A stretch of DNA of 48,104 bases from an uncultured bacterium (lineage in GTDB: Bacteria > Bacillota > Clostridia > Lachnospirales > Lachnospiraceae), in assembly GCA_948467735.1 (NCBI GenBank), contig CAOKFN010000035.1, forward strand, positions 1-48,104, written 5' to 3'. Below are positions 1 to 8,560 of the stretch, piece by piece; within the stretch, counting starts at the first letter, position 1; the number at the start of each line of letters is the position of its first letter. The notes under the pieces are model-generated. The model was not told the DNA's origin. It saw only the letters and a program-made list of their open reading frames with translations, and did no database searches. The translations under genes were made by a program, and so were the position numbers.

Positions 1-54
1 GGTTCAGGTCCGTGTGGTAGCAATACCATGAGAGTTCAAGTCTCTTTTCCTGCA
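1..54 (+). tRNA. tRNA-Leu(CAG), 3' part only
   Basis: The window opens inside the anticodon arm. Loop TTCAGGT at 3-9 places anticodon CAG at 5-7, and the 3' half of the stem is CCGTG at 10-14. A long variable arm (TGGTA/TACCA at 15-19 and 24-28) marks a class II tRNA. The T arm pairs GAGAG (30-34) with CTCTT (42-46). The acceptor 3' strand is 47-53 with discriminator A54, as expected for Leu rather than Ser. CCA is not encoded. The 5' half lies outside the window. Confidence 0.93.
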
Positions 55-63
55 TATATGGAA

Positions 64-95
64 GAGTGTTAAGTAGTCTGCTTAGCACTCTTTTT
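64..95 (+). terminator. Intrinsic terminator after tRNA-Leu
   Basis: GAGTGTTAAG (64-73) pairs with CTTAGCACTC (81-90), allowing one G-T pair, and is followed at once by a run of five T. It sits 10 bases behind the tRNA and should end its transcript. Confidence 0.85.
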
Positions 96-396
96 GTTAC
101 TATAGTTTATTATAGCGGCTGTTTTGAGGGATATAGTTATTCTGAAATTTATTTTTGCGTTATAGGGCATGATATAAATTTCCTGCGGTCTGCCGCAAAG
201 AAATTTATCGGCATCTGCTATAAAAGAGAATTTTTAAAATATAATATTTAAGAAATATATAAAATATATTATTGCGTTAAAATACGCAGCCGCATGGAAA
301 GATACTGCTGTGTGGAGCGGGGGCTTAACGGGGCCTTGGGGCCGGCCGGAAGGTTATGATGTGAATTACTCTGTAAGATTGTATGAGGATGAGCTT
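96..396. other. AT-rich gap with one hairpin, no gene seen
   Basis: The stretch between the tRNA terminator and the acyltransferase is strongly AT-rich. It holds a hairpin at 174-208 (ATAAATTTC/GAAATTTAT outside, TGCGG/CCGCA inside) without a following T run. A TATAAT at 240-245 has no convincing -35. The 61-codon ORF beginning inside the terminator looks like chance. Confidence 0.5.
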
Positions 397-1701
397 ATGG
401 CAAAAAAAGAGGGCAGGGATAAGAACCGGCGAAAGGATTGGTACGAGCTGGATTTGTCTGCGATTGTGTATCCTACGCTGCAGAGGAGGGATTTTTCCTC
501 TGTGTACAGGCTGTCGGTAGTGTTGAAGGAGGAAATACGTCCCAAGGTGCTTCAGCAGGCGCTGGACAGGACTCTGCCCAGATTTCCTACGTATAAGGCG
601 GCCATTCGCAAGGGGCTGTTCTGGCGCTATCTGGAACCCAATGACCGCCCGGGGCCGTTTGTGCAGGAAGACGTGAGAAATCCCTGCCAGCCCATGTATT
701 TTAAGGCGAATAACCGTTATCTGATCAGAGTTTACTATTTTCGGAACAGGATTTCGCTGGAAGCCCATCACAGTCTGGGAGACGGAACGGGGGGCATGTG
801 CGTGCTGATGACGCTGACGGCGGTCTACCTGCGGATGCTGGGGGCCGCGGGAATTCAAAACGGCGGCTTTGTGCTGGATATCGACGGGGAGCCGGAGGAG
901 GAAGAGCTGGAAGACGCTTATATGCGTTACGCCAATGCAAAAGTCTGTCCGCCCCGGCCGGGGGAGAAGGCGTACCGGGTCAGAGGGACGGCGGAACCCT
1001 TCTACACCTTGAATATCATCGACGGCATCATGTCGGTGTCGGAGGTGATGGCGGCGGCAAAACGTTATCAGGCCACCATAACGGAGTACTTGAACGCCGT
1101 TCTGCTCTACGCGCTTTTGACCAAGCAGCAGGAGGAGCGCCGGGTGCGGCTGCGTCCGGTCAAAATAGCCATGCCGGTGAATCTGCGCCGTTTTTTCCCT
1201 TCGATTACGCTCAGGAATTTTATTACGATGATTTATCCCGGGGTGGACCCGAGACTTGGGAAGTATACTTTTGAGGAAATCGTACAGCAGGTGCATAATT
1301 ATATGCGGTATCAATTAAATGAAAAGCTTTTGAGAGGGGATATCACTACCAACGCGGCCACGCAGAGGAATCCGTTTATCCGGGTGGTGCCGTTGTTTAT
1401 CAAGGATTTTGTGGTGAGGTTATTTTATACGAAGGTTCAGGATAGGAATTCTTCGGCGGGACTGACCAATATGGGCGCCCTGAAGGCGCCGGAGGGAATG
1501 AAGCCTTATATTGAGCGCTTTGATATTTATATGGGACAGCCCTTTTCACGAAGGACGAATTGTGCGATTATCAGCTTTGAGGATATTTTGACCGTAAATT
1601 TTGCCAGCAGCATTATTGAGGCGGATGTGGAGCGTTATTTTTTCCGAAAGCTGGTAAAGGACGGAATTCATGTAAAAATTGAGAGCAACCGGGAGATTTA
1701 G
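397..1701 (+). CDS. Condensation / alcohol acetyltransferase-like acyltransferase
   Basis: The protein (434 aa from ATG 397) carries HHSLGDG at residues 124-130, the HHxxxDG catalytic motif of the CoA-dependent acyltransferase superfamily (condensation domains, alcohol O-acetyltransferases). The first His is the general base in that family. A C-terminal stretch near residues 300-420 is also typical, and there is no carrier-protein or adenylation domain, so it is a free-standing enzyme. The acyl donor and acceptor cannot be read from sequence. Starts at GTG 361 (GGAAGG seven bases upstream) and ATG 397 (GAGG eight bases upstream) are both plausible; GTG 310 has no good SD. It is followed by a zinc-ribbon membrane protein and an esterase on the same strand, suggesting one operon that makes and breaks an ester or amide. 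Family assignment is firm, substrate unknown. Confidence 0.8.
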   Translation: MAKKEGRDKNRRKDWYELDLSAIVYPTLQRRDFSSVYRLSVVLKEEIRPKVLQQALDRTLPRFPTYKAAIRKGLFWRYLEPNDRPGPFVQEDVRNPCQPMYFKANNRYLIRVYYFRNRISLEAHHSLGDGTGGMCVLMTLTAVYLRMLGAAGIQNGGFVLDIDGEPEEEELEDAYMRYANAKVCPPRPGEKAYRVRGTAEPFYTLNIIDGIMSVSEVMAAAKRYQATITEYLNAVLLYALLTKQQEERRVRLRPVKIAMPVNLRRFFPSITLRNFITMIYPGVDPRLGKYTFEEIVQQVHNYMRYQLNEKLLRGDITTNAATQRNPFIRVVPLFIKDFVVRLFYTKVQDRNSSAGLTNMGALKAPEGMKPYIERFDIYMGQPFSRRTNCAIISFEDILTVNFASSIIEADVERYFFRKLVKDGIHVKIESNREI

Positions 1702-1796
1702 TCCGGCCGGGCAGCGCGGAGGCGCTGGCTTTATCAAAAAGAGGGTTTCGTTCCCCGCGGCCTGCCGGAAGGAAGTTTATTTGAGGGGGTGTGAAG

Positions 1797-2528
1797 ATGT
1801 CATATTGTGTGAACTGCGGCGTGGAGCTTGACGCTTCCGCAAAGGAATGTCCTTTGTGCAATACGCCGGTGTGGAATCCTAGACAAATGGGCGGCGCCGC
1901 TTTTAGAACCTCCGGCGTTTCGGAGGAAGCCAAGCTTCCGTTCCCAAGGGAAAAGGGGCAGGTGGAGACGGTGAATCGAAAGGATTTGGGAATCCTGCTG
2001 TCCATGGTGGTACTGGCAACGGCGGCCACCTGCGGTATCTTAAATGCGTTTGTCTTCCGGGGGGTGCTCTGGTCCCTGACGGTGATTGGCGCCTGCGCGG
2101 TGCTGTGGGTTATTTTGATTCCGGCGGTTATCTACAAGGATCAGTCGGTGTATGTTTCTCTTCTGTATGACGGAGCCGCGGCGGCAATCTATTTATATAT
2201 GCTTACTTATTTGACCAAAAGCAGGGACTGGGTCTGGGGGCTGGGAATTCCCATCACGGTGCTGGTGACGGTGATAGCGGAATTGCTGACATTGTGCGTC
2301 AGAAAGCTGCCAAGGTCTTTTCTGACTGTCGCGCTGTATCTGTTTACTGCCGTGGGACTGCTTTGTCTGGGGCTGGAAATTTTGATAGACAGATATTTAT
2401 CGGCGGAAATTGCCTTGAGCTGGTCCGCGGTGGTGCTGACGGTCTGCGTGATTTTGGACATTGCCGTGATTACCATGCTCTCTCGCAGGCACCTGCGGGA
2501 CGAGGTGCGCAGACGCCTGCATTTTTAA
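1797..2528 (+). CDS. DUF6320-type zinc-ribbon membrane protein
   Basis: The protein has 243 aa. Residues 4-25 form a zinc ribbon with two CxxC pairs (CVNC and CPLC) twelve residues apart. After a polar linker, about six hydrophobic segments fill residues 65-235, and the chain ends in a basic tail. This matches my recollection of DUF6320 proteins found beside condensation-type acyltransferases in gut Clostridia. No enzymatic motif is visible. ATG 1797 is preferred over GTG 1791 because GGGGG at 1785-1789 lies seven bases upstream of it. It sits 95 bases after the acyltransferase and 50 before the esterase. A role as membrane anchor or partner of those enzymes is inference from context only. 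Confidence 0.7.
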   Translation: MSYCVNCGVELDASAKECPLCNTPVWNPRQMGGAAFRTSGVSEEAKLPFPREKGQVETVNRKDLGILLSMVVLATAATCGILNAFVFRGVLWSLTVIGACAVLWVILIPAVIYKDQSVYVSLLYDGAAAAIYLYMLTYLTKSRDWVWGLGIPITVLVTVIAELLTLCVRKLPRSFLTVALYLFTAVGLLCLGLEILIDRYLSAEIALSWSAVVLTVCVILDIAVITMLSRRHLRDEVRRRLHF

Positions 2529-2555
2529 GAAGAGGCGGCCAAGAGGCGATAACAA

Positions 2556-2573
2556 GTTCCCGCAGACGGGAAC
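2556..2573 (+). other. Short GC-rich hairpin before esterase start
   Basis: GTTCCCG (2556-2562) and CGGGAAC (2567-2573) form a perfect 7-bp stem with loop CAGA, ending four bases before ATG 2578. No T run follows, so it is not a terminator. It may affect translation of the esterase. Confidence 0.45.
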
Positions 2574-2577
2574 TGGA

Positions 2578-3486
2578 ATGGAGCAGAAAATGGAAAAACC
2601 ACGCATAACCAATCAAAGCTTGATGCAGCTGATTAAGCGAGTGCATGGATTGGTGGAAAATACGGATATTGAAAAACACAGACAGTCCCAAAACCATATC
2701 GGCGCAATTCTGGGAAATACCAGAGCCATCAAATATCAGGAAGTGGATATTCACGGCATGTACGGGGAGTGGGTCAGCGTGAATCGCGCCCATATGAAGA
2801 AATATGTCATTCTGCACTGCCATGGGGGCGGATATTCCACAGGGAGCAGTCTCTATGCGAGGACACTGACCTCCAAGCTGGCGGATTCCACTTCCATGGA
2901 CGTGCTCTGCTTTGATTATCGTCTGGCGCCGGAGCATCCCTATCCCGCGGCGGTGGAAGACGCCATGAAGGTTTGGAATTACTTGATGCTGTTCGGGTAT
3001 GGGGCAAGGGACGTGATTTTGACGGGAGATTCCGCAGGGGGCAATCTGGCCCTTGCTTTGGCGCTGCGGCTAAAGGAGGAGGGGCGTCTGCTTCCCAGAG
3101 GCATTGTGCTGATGTCCCCATGGACGGATTTGACCTCATCCGGCGATTCGTTTGAAGAGAAAGCGGATTTGGACCCGGTGCTTAACAGCGTCTATATCGA
3201 CAGGATGGTGAAGGCGTATGCTGAGGGAAGGGAGCTGAAAGACCCGATGATTTCTCCGCTGTACGGAGACTTCAACGGATTTCCGCCTACATATATACAG
3301 GTGGGAGAAAATGAAATTCTGCTCAGCGATTCCACAAGGCTTCATCAGGCGTTCGTGGATGCAAATGTGTCCGTGAAAATGGACGTCTATCCCGGCATGT
3401 GGCATGTGTTTCAGATGTCCCCGGTGAAAGCGGCGAGGGAAGCCATGGACCGGAACGCGGAGTTTATTTACGATATCTGCCGCTGA
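2578..3486 (+). CDS. HSL-family alpha/beta hydrolase (esterase)
   Basis: The enzyme (302 aa) shows the hormone-sensitive-lipase signature: oxyanion motif HGGG at residues 82-85 and nucleophile elbow GDSAGG with Ser152. The likely acid is in the segment GENEILLSD near residue 245, and the likely base is the His of MWHVF near residue 277. Such enzymes hydrolyse short acyl esters in the cytoplasm. No signal peptide is seen. Start choice is open: ATG 2578 has no SD, while ATG 2590 has GGAG six bases upstream. It follows the acyltransferase and DUF6320 genes, so the three may handle one acylated metabolite. The family is clear; the substrate is not. Confidence 0.85.
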   Translation: MEQKMEKPRITNQSLMQLIKRVHGLVENTDIEKHRQSQNHIGAILGNTRAIKYQEVDIHGMYGEWVSVNRAHMKKYVILHCHGGGYSTGSSLYARTLTSKLADSTSMDVLCFDYRLAPEHPYPAAVEDAMKVWNYLMLFGYGARDVILTGDSAGGNLALALALRLKEEGRLLPRGIVLMSPWTDLTSSGDSFEEKADLDPVLNSVYIDRMVKAYAEGRELKDPMISPLYGDFNGFPPTYIQVGENEILLSDSTRLHQAFVDANVSVKMDVYPGMWHVFQMSPVKAAREAMDRNAEFIYDICR

Positions 3487-3613
3487 CGGGCGGCGGACGC
3501 TGTGTTTTAGTTCGCGGGATGTTTCTTTTCTGGAAAAAAACTATCGGTCAAACGGAATAAAAAAAGGAATTTGTTATCGGACGCAGAATAATATAAATAG
3601 GAGAAAGGTTTTG

Positions 3614-3637
3614 CTTTTGACGTTTTCGTCAGAAAAG
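3614..3637 (+). other. Hairpin in dgt leader
   Basis: CTTTTGACG (3614-3622) faces CGTCAGAAAAG (3627-3637) across a TTTT loop, with one or two bulged bases. It abuts the AGAGG that serves as SD for dgt, so it could modulate initiation. Nothing else stands out between 3487 and 3613; an AATAATATAAAT stretch near 3587 may be a weak -10. Confidence 0.4.
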
Positions 3638-3645
3638 AGGCAGAC

Positions 3646-4650
3646 ATGACAATCAGAGAAAATTTAGAGCAATGGGAGAGAAACTATTTAAGTCCTTATG
3701 CGTCGCATAGTACGGATTCCAAGGGAAGGCTGAAGCCCGAGGAGCAGTGCGACATACGCCCGGTATTTCAGCGCGACAGGGACAGGATTATTCACTGCGG
3801 GGCATTCCGTAGATTGAAGGATAAAACGCAGGTATTTCTCTCGCCGGAGGGGGATCAGTATCGGACGAGGCTGACGCACACGCTGGAAGTCTCTCAGAAC
3901 GCCCGCACGATTGCGAAGGCGCTGCGGCTCAATGAGGAGCTTGTGGAAGCCATTGCGCTGGGACATGATCTGGGGCATACCCCTTTTGGACACGCGGGAG
4001 AGAAGGCGCTGAACAGGGTCTGTCCGCTGGGCTTTGAACATCATCAGCAGAGCGTGCGGACCATTGACAGATTGGAGAAAAACGGCCGCGGACTGAATCT
4101 GACCTATGAAGTGCGGGACGGCATTTTGAATCACCAGACCACCGGAACGCCCCATACGCTGGAGGGGAAAATAGTGAGGCTGTCGGATAAGATTGCATAC
4201 ATTCATCACGATATGGATGACGCCGTCCGGGCGGGCATCCTGAAGGAGAGCGATGTGCCCAAGGAGATACAGGAGATTATCGGCAGCACCTCTGGAGCGC
4301 GTCTGGATCATTTCATTCACGATATTGTGACGGCCAGTATGGGGAAAAACGACGTGCTGATGTCGGAACCGGTGGACTTGGCAATGAAGCGGATGAGAAA
4401 ATTTATGTCTGATAATGTGTACCACAATCCCAAGGCAAAAAGTGAAGAGGGCAAGGCGGAGAGGCTGATGGAAACCTTATACCAGCATTTTATGAAGCAT
4501 ACGGACAATCTGCCGGAGGAGTTCCTGCTTCTGCTCTCCGAGGGGGACGCCAAGGAGCAGGTGGTCTGCGACTATGTGGCTTCCATGACGGACCGCTATG
4601 CCATTGGGATGTATGAGAGAATCTACATACCGAAATCTTGGCCCATATAA
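3646..4650 (+). CDS. dgt: dGTP triphosphohydrolase-like HD phosphohydrolase
   Basis: The protein (334 aa) belongs to the dNTP triphosphohydrolase branch of the HD superfamily, which splits dNTP into deoxynucleoside and triphosphate. The metal ligands are visible: His78 in RLTHTLEV, His107-Asp108 in GHDLGHTPFGH, and a later Asp in LSDKIAYIHHD. The RDRIIHCGAFRRLKDKTQV segment (residues 45-63) is characteristic of the family. Length fits the short, Gram-positive type. It begins the run dgt-dnaG-rpoD-trmK, a common clostridial order that links dNTP homeostasis to priming of replication. AGAGG precedes ATG 3646. Which dNTP it prefers cannot be told. Confidence 0.93.
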   Translation: MTIRENLEQWERNYLSPYASHSTDSKGRLKPEEQCDIRPVFQRDRDRIIHCGAFRRLKDKTQVFLSPEGDQYRTRLTHTLEVSQNARTIAKALRLNEELVEAIALGHDLGHTPFGHAGEKALNRVCPLGFEHHQQSVRTIDRLEKNGRGLNLTYEVRDGILNHQTTGTPHTLEGKIVRLSDKIAYIHHDMDDAVRAGILKESDVPKEIQEIIGSTSGARLDHFIHDIVTASMGKNDVLMSEPVDLAMKRMRKFMSDNVYHNPKAKSEEGKAERLMETLYQHFMKHTDNLPEEFLLLLSEGDAKEQVVCDYVASMTDRYAIGMYERIYIPKSWPI

Positions 4651-4756
4651 CAGAACAGAGGAAGAATATTCAGGGCAGCGATATCGCCGACGGACGGTGA
4701 TATGTCAGAGGGAGACAATGGGCGGCCACAGGCGGCAGCCGGGCGGAGGAGTGTCA

Positions 4757-6538
4757 ATGTATTATCCGGAGGAGCTTATAGAGGAAGTCAGGGCAAAAAA
4801 CGATATTGTAGATGTGATTTCTGGATATGTCCGGCTGCAGAAAAAGGGCGGCAATTATTGGGGATTATGTCCTTTTCATAACGAGAAGACCCCGTCCTTT
4901 TCCGTCAGCGAAAGCAAGCAGATATATCACTGCTTCGGCTGCGGGGCGGGGGGAGATGTGTTTGGCTTTTTGCGAAATTATGAGAGCTATTCCTTTCCGG
5001 AAGCCATGAAGGTATTGGCGGACCGAGCGGGGGTGCAGCTTCCGGAACTTAAGGAAGGCGCAGAGATTCAGGGGAGGGAGCGGAAAAGGGCGAGGCTTCT
5101 GGAAGTCAACAAGGAGGCGGCGAAATTTTTTTATTATCAGCTGCGCAGTCCCCGGGGGGAAATCGGGTATCAGTATCTGAAAAAAAGGGAGCTGTCCGAT
5201 GAAACCATGCACAAATTCGGTCTGGGCTATGCGGGAAAGAGCGGCGCGGATCTGGTGGGGTACCTGCGGGGAAAGGGCTTTGAGGACGAGCTGATCAAGG
5301 AAGCCGGGCTGGCTAATTTCTCGGAGAAGCACGGGCTTGTGAGCCAGTTCTGGAATCGGGTCATGTTCCCCATTCAGGACAGGAACCACCGGGTGATCGG
5401 CTTCGGCGGCAGAGTGATGGGGGACGGGGAGCCCAAGTATCTCAATTCCCCTGAGACGCCCATTTTTGACAAGAGGCGGAACCTGTACGGGCTGAATTTT
5501 GCAAGAACCGCAAGGAGCGGCAATGTGATTCTCTGCGAGGGCTATATGGATGTGATTGCAATGCATCAGGCGGGCTTCACACAGGCGGCGGCGTCTCTGG
5601 GAACGGCGTTTACCCCGGAACAGGCCGCGCTGCTTCGGAGGTTTACGGAGAACGTGCTGTTGGCTTATGACAGCGACGGCGCGGGCGTAAAGGCGGCGCT
5701 TCGGAGCATCGGCATTCTGCGGGAAGCGGGTTTGAACGGCAGGGTAATCAACATGCGGCCCTATAAGGACCCGGATGAATTTATGAAGGCATTGGGACGG
5801 GAAGCCTTTGAGGAACGAATCCGGCAGGCGGAAAACAGCTTTTTCTTTGAACTTCGGATATTGGAGGAGCAGGCCGACATGAAAGACCCGGAGGCAAAGA
5901 CGAAATTTCATCGGGAGATTGCGAAGAAGCTTTGCGCTTTTTCGGAGGAAGTGGAGCGGGAGAATTATTTACAGGCGGCTGCGGAGAAGTATTTTATCAG
6001 CCCTCAGAATCTGCGGAAGCTGGTGCTCGGCTACGCAGCGCAGACCGGACAGGCAAGGCCGCTGGAACGCCCCAAGACGGGAGTGCGGAAAAAAGTCAGC
6101 GTGGAGGAAAATATAAAGCGCGATCAGAGGTATCTTCTCACTTGGCTTTCGGACGAGCCTGACCTGTATGGCAGGGTAAAGAAGTATATTTCACCGGAGG
6201 ATTTTACGGAGGAAGTGTATCGCAGAGCGGCGGAGAGGCTGTTTGCGGATTTGGAGCGTGGAAACTGCAATCCTGCCTCTATCATCGGCATGTTTGAGGA
6301 TGAGGAGGAGCAGCGGCAGGCGGCGGAGGCGTTTAACAGCGGCAGGCTTTTGGCGGACGAGAGTATTCAGCAGGACAGGGAGAAATCCTTTCACGATATT
6401 CTGGTAAACGTGAAAAGGAATAGTCTTAATTATTACACCGCGCATTTAAAAGAGGAAGATATACAGGGCATGCTGCAGATACCGATTCGCAAGAAAGCGG
6501 TGGAGGAACTGCAGAAAACGCATATTTCCTTAGAATAA
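4757..6538 (+). CDS. dnaG: DNA primase DnaG
   Basis: The primase (593 aa) synthesises RNA primers for DNA replication. The N-terminal CHC2 zinc domain has Cys38, His41, Cys59 and Cys62. The TOPRIM catalytic core shows EGYMD (261-265) and DSDGAG (305-310), the metal-binding acidic residues. The remaining C-terminal part should be the DnaB-helicase-binding domain. An in-frame start at 4598 would overlap dgt by about 50 bases, but ATG 4757 has GGAGGAG at 4744-4750 and yields the usual N terminus beginning MYYPEELI. It lies 106 bases after dgt and 79 before rpoD, the classical macromolecular synthesis arrangement. Confidence 0.97.
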   Translation: MYYPEELIEEVRAKNDIVDVISGYVRLQKKGGNYWGLCPFHNEKTPSFSVSESKQIYHCFGCGAGGDVFGFLRNYESYSFPEAMKVLADRAGVQLPELKEGAEIQGRERKRARLLEVNKEAAKFFYYQLRSPRGEIGYQYLKKRELSDETMHKFGLGYAGKSGADLVGYLRGKGFEDELIKEAGLANFSEKHGLVSQFWNRVMFPIQDRNHRVIGFGGRVMGDGEPKYLNSPETPIFDKRRNLYGLNFARTARSGNVILCEGYMDVIAMHQAGFTQAAASLGTAFTPEQAALLRRFTENVLLAYDSDGAGVKAALRSIGILREAGLNGRVINMRPYKDPDEFMKALGREAFEERIRQAENSFFFELRILEEQADMKDPEAKTKFHREIAKKLCAFSEEVERENYLQAAAEKYFISPQNLRKLVLGYAAQTGQARPLERPKTGVRKKVSVEENIKRDQRYLLTWLSDEPDLYGRVKKYISPEDFTEEVYRRAAERLFADLERGNCNPASIIGMFEDEEEQRQAAEAFNSGRLLADESIQQDREKSFHDILVNVKRNSLNYYTAHLKEEDIQGMLQIPIRKKAVEELQKTHISLE

Positions 6539-6617
6539 GGTAAAGCTATTGGTGATTATATGTTTGGTTTTTTAAAAAGGGGAATGCTGTTTCCCGAGGA
6601 AGGATGGAATTACTACA

Positions 6618-7727
6618 ATGGATGAAAACATGCAGGCAAGGTTTGACGAGAAGGTAAAGGAGCTCCTTACCGTCGCAAAAAAGAAGAAAAACATATTGGA
6701 GTACCAAGAGGTCAGCGAGTTTTTTGCGGACATGCCTTTGGAGGAGGAACAGTTCGAGAAAATCTTAGAGGTATTGGAACAGCATAATGTGGATGTGTTT
6801 CGCATTACGGACGACGATGTGGATCCGGATGAACTGATTCTCTCGGAAGAGGATGAGGTGGACGTGGAGAATCTGGATCTGACCATTCCCGACGGCATCA
6901 GCATCGAGGACCCGGTCCGCATGTATCTGAAGGAAATCGGCAAGGTGCCGCTGCTTTCCGCAGAAGAAGAAATTGAGCTGGCCAAGAGGATGGAGCTGGG
7001 GGATCAGGAGGCGAAGAAGCGTCTGGCCGAAGCGAACCTGCGTCTGGTGGTCAGCATTGCGAAGCGCTATGTGGGGCGCGGCATGCTGTTTCTGGATTTG
7101 ATTCAGGAAGGCAATCTGGGATTGATTAAGGCGGTGGAAAAATTTGATTACCGCAAGGGATACAAATTCTCCACTTACGCCACATGGTGGATTCGTCAGG
7201 CCATTACCCGGGCGATTGCGGATCAGGCCAGAACCATCCGGATTCCCGTCCATATGGTGGAAACCATCAATAAGCTGATTCGCGTCAGCCGCCAGCTGCT
7301 TCAGGAGCTTGGCCGGGAACCGACCCCCGAAGAGATTGCGGAAGAAATGAATATGCCGGTGGATCGGGTGCGGGAAATTATGAAAATCAGTCAGGAGCCG
7401 GTTTCCATGGAGACTCCCATCGGCGAGGAGGAGGACAGCCATCTGGGCGACTTTATCGAGGACGACAATGTGCCTGCGCCTGCGGACGCGGCGGCCTTTA
7501 CGCTTCTGAAGGAACAGCTGGTGGAGGTGCTCAGTACGCTCACGGAGCGGGAGCAGAAGGTTCTGCGCCTGAGATTCGGGCTGGACGACGGCCGCGCCCG
7601 TACCTTGGAGGAGGTCGGTAAAGAATTTAACGTCACAAGAGAGCGCATCCGGCAGATTGAGGCAAAAGCGCTCCGCAAGCTGCGCCACCCCAGCCGCAGC
7701 AGAAAATTGAAGGATTATCTGGATTGA
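6618..7727 (+). CDS. rpoD: Primary RNA polymerase sigma factor (sigma A)
   Basis: The housekeeping sigma factor has 369 aa, the compact Gram-positive size. Region 1.1 is short and acidic (residues 1-75). Region 1.2 begins at DPVRMYLKEIG. Region 2 has the -10 recognition helix around YATWWIRQAITRAIADQ. Region 4 has the -35 recognition HTH EVGKEFNVTRERIRQIEAKAL. The SD is poorly placed: AAGGA at 6599-6603 is 14 bases from ATG 6618. A small hairpin (GGGGAA/TTTCCC, about 6580-6595) precedes it. Its stop overlaps the TTG start of trmK, so the two are translationally coupled. Confidence 0.97.
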   Translation: MDENMQARFDEKVKELLTVAKKKKNILEYQEVSEFFADMPLEEEQFEKILEVLEQHNVDVFRITDDDVDPDELILSEEDEVDVENLDLTIPDGISIEDPVRMYLKEIGKVPLLSAEEEIELAKRMELGDQEAKKRLAEANLRLVVSIAKRYVGRGMLFLDLIQEGNLGLIKAVEKFDYRKGYKFSTYATWWIRQAITRAIADQARTIRIPVHMVETINKLIRVSRQLLQELGREPTPEEIAEEMNMPVDRVREIMKISQEPVSMETPIGEEEDSHLGDFIEDDNVPAPADAAAFTLLKEQLVEVLSTLTEREQKVLRLRFGLDDGRARTLEEVGKEFNVTRERIRQIEAKALRKLRHPSRSRKLKDYLD

Positions 7728-8503
7728 AAAAAGCGGTATTGTCAAAGCGGCTTCAGATGCTGGCGGATATGGTGACGCCGGGGAACCGGCTTGTGGATGT
7801 GGGCTGTGATCACGGCTGGCTGTCCATCTATCTGGTTCAGCAAAAGATATGTCCCGGAGCGCTTGCCATGGATGTGAGAAAAGGGCCTCTGGCGGGCGCG
7901 GAGGCACATATTCAGGAATTCGGGCTGGGGGATTACATAGAGCTTAGGCTGTCGGACGGTCTTGACGCATATGGGGCCGGGGAAGCGGATACATTGGTAA
8001 TTGCCGGCATGGGCGGCAGGCTGATGGAGAAAATTCTCATGGAGGGCATGGACAAAATAAATAAAACCGGGCGGATAAAGGAGCTGATTTTGCAGCCCCA
8101 GTCGGAGCTGCCCCAATTCCGTAAATTTTTGAGAGAAGCGGGCTTTGCCGTGACAAAGGAGGGGGCCGTCCGGGAGGAGGGAAAGTATTATTTTGCCATG
8201 AAGGCGGCGCCTGCGGAGGCTGGCAGGCGGAATATGGGGTCTGCGGATTCTGGGGAGAAGGAACCTGCGGGCAGGGAAGAGATACAGACGCTCTATGACG
8301 AATTCGGGGAGCTGCTTTTGAGGCGGCGGCATCCTGCGCTGATGGAATATCTGCAACAGAGGATCTCCTATCTGGAACGGCTGGACGGGCAGCTGGCCAA
8401 AGAGAATTCAAAGAAAGCGCAGCGCCGCAGGGATGAGCTTGGGAGGGAGCTTGCGCGGACGAAGAAAGCATTATTATTGTATGAAGGGAAGAATATATTA
8501 TAG
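7724..8503 (+). CDS. trmK: tRNA (adenine(22)-N1)-methyltransferase TrmK
   Basis: The protein (259 aa) is a Rossmann-fold SAM methyltransferase of the TrmK/YqfN family, which makes m1A22 in tRNA. Motif I reads DVGCDHGWLS near residue 23. VIAGMGG and the LQPQSELPQFRKFL stretch follow, the latter replacing the NPPY of other enzymes. The C terminus is a charged coiled coil, and a Gly/Glu-rich spacer at about 165-185 is longer than usual. TTG 7724 overlaps the rpoD stop, with AAGGA nine bases upstream. In many Firmicutes a Nif3-family gene follows trmK; here a nucleoside kinase follows instead. Confidence 0.92.
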   Translation: MKKAVLSKRLQMLADMVTPGNRLVDVGCDHGWLSIYLVQQKICPGALAMDVRKGPLAGAEAHIQEFGLGDYIELRLSDGLDAYGAGEADTLVIAGMGGRLMEKILMEGMDKINKTGRIKELILQPQSELPQFRKFLREAGFAVTKEGAVREEGKYYFAMKAAPAEAGRRNMGSADSGEKEPAGREEIQTLYDEFGELLLRRRHPALMEYLQQRISYLERLDGQLAKENSKKAQRRRDELGRELARTKKALLLYEGKNIL

Positions 8504-8506
8504 ATG

Positions 8507-8539
8507 GATTACAGGAACCGCGCCGGAAGTCCTGTAATC
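8507..8539 (+). other. Ten-bp inverted repeat between trmK and the kinase
   Basis: GATTACAGGA (8507-8516) and TCCTGTAATC (8530-8539) are perfect inverted repeats with a 13-base GC-rich loop. There is no T run downstream, so an RNA-processing or protein-binding site is more likely than termination. Confidence 0.5.
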
Positions 8540-8560
8540 TAGTATGAGGAGAAGGGCAGG

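Noticed and set aside
66..251. 61-codon ORF after tRNA-Leu
   Set aside because: It begins inside the tRNA terminator, has no SD and covers the AT-rich hairpin; no recognisable sequence.
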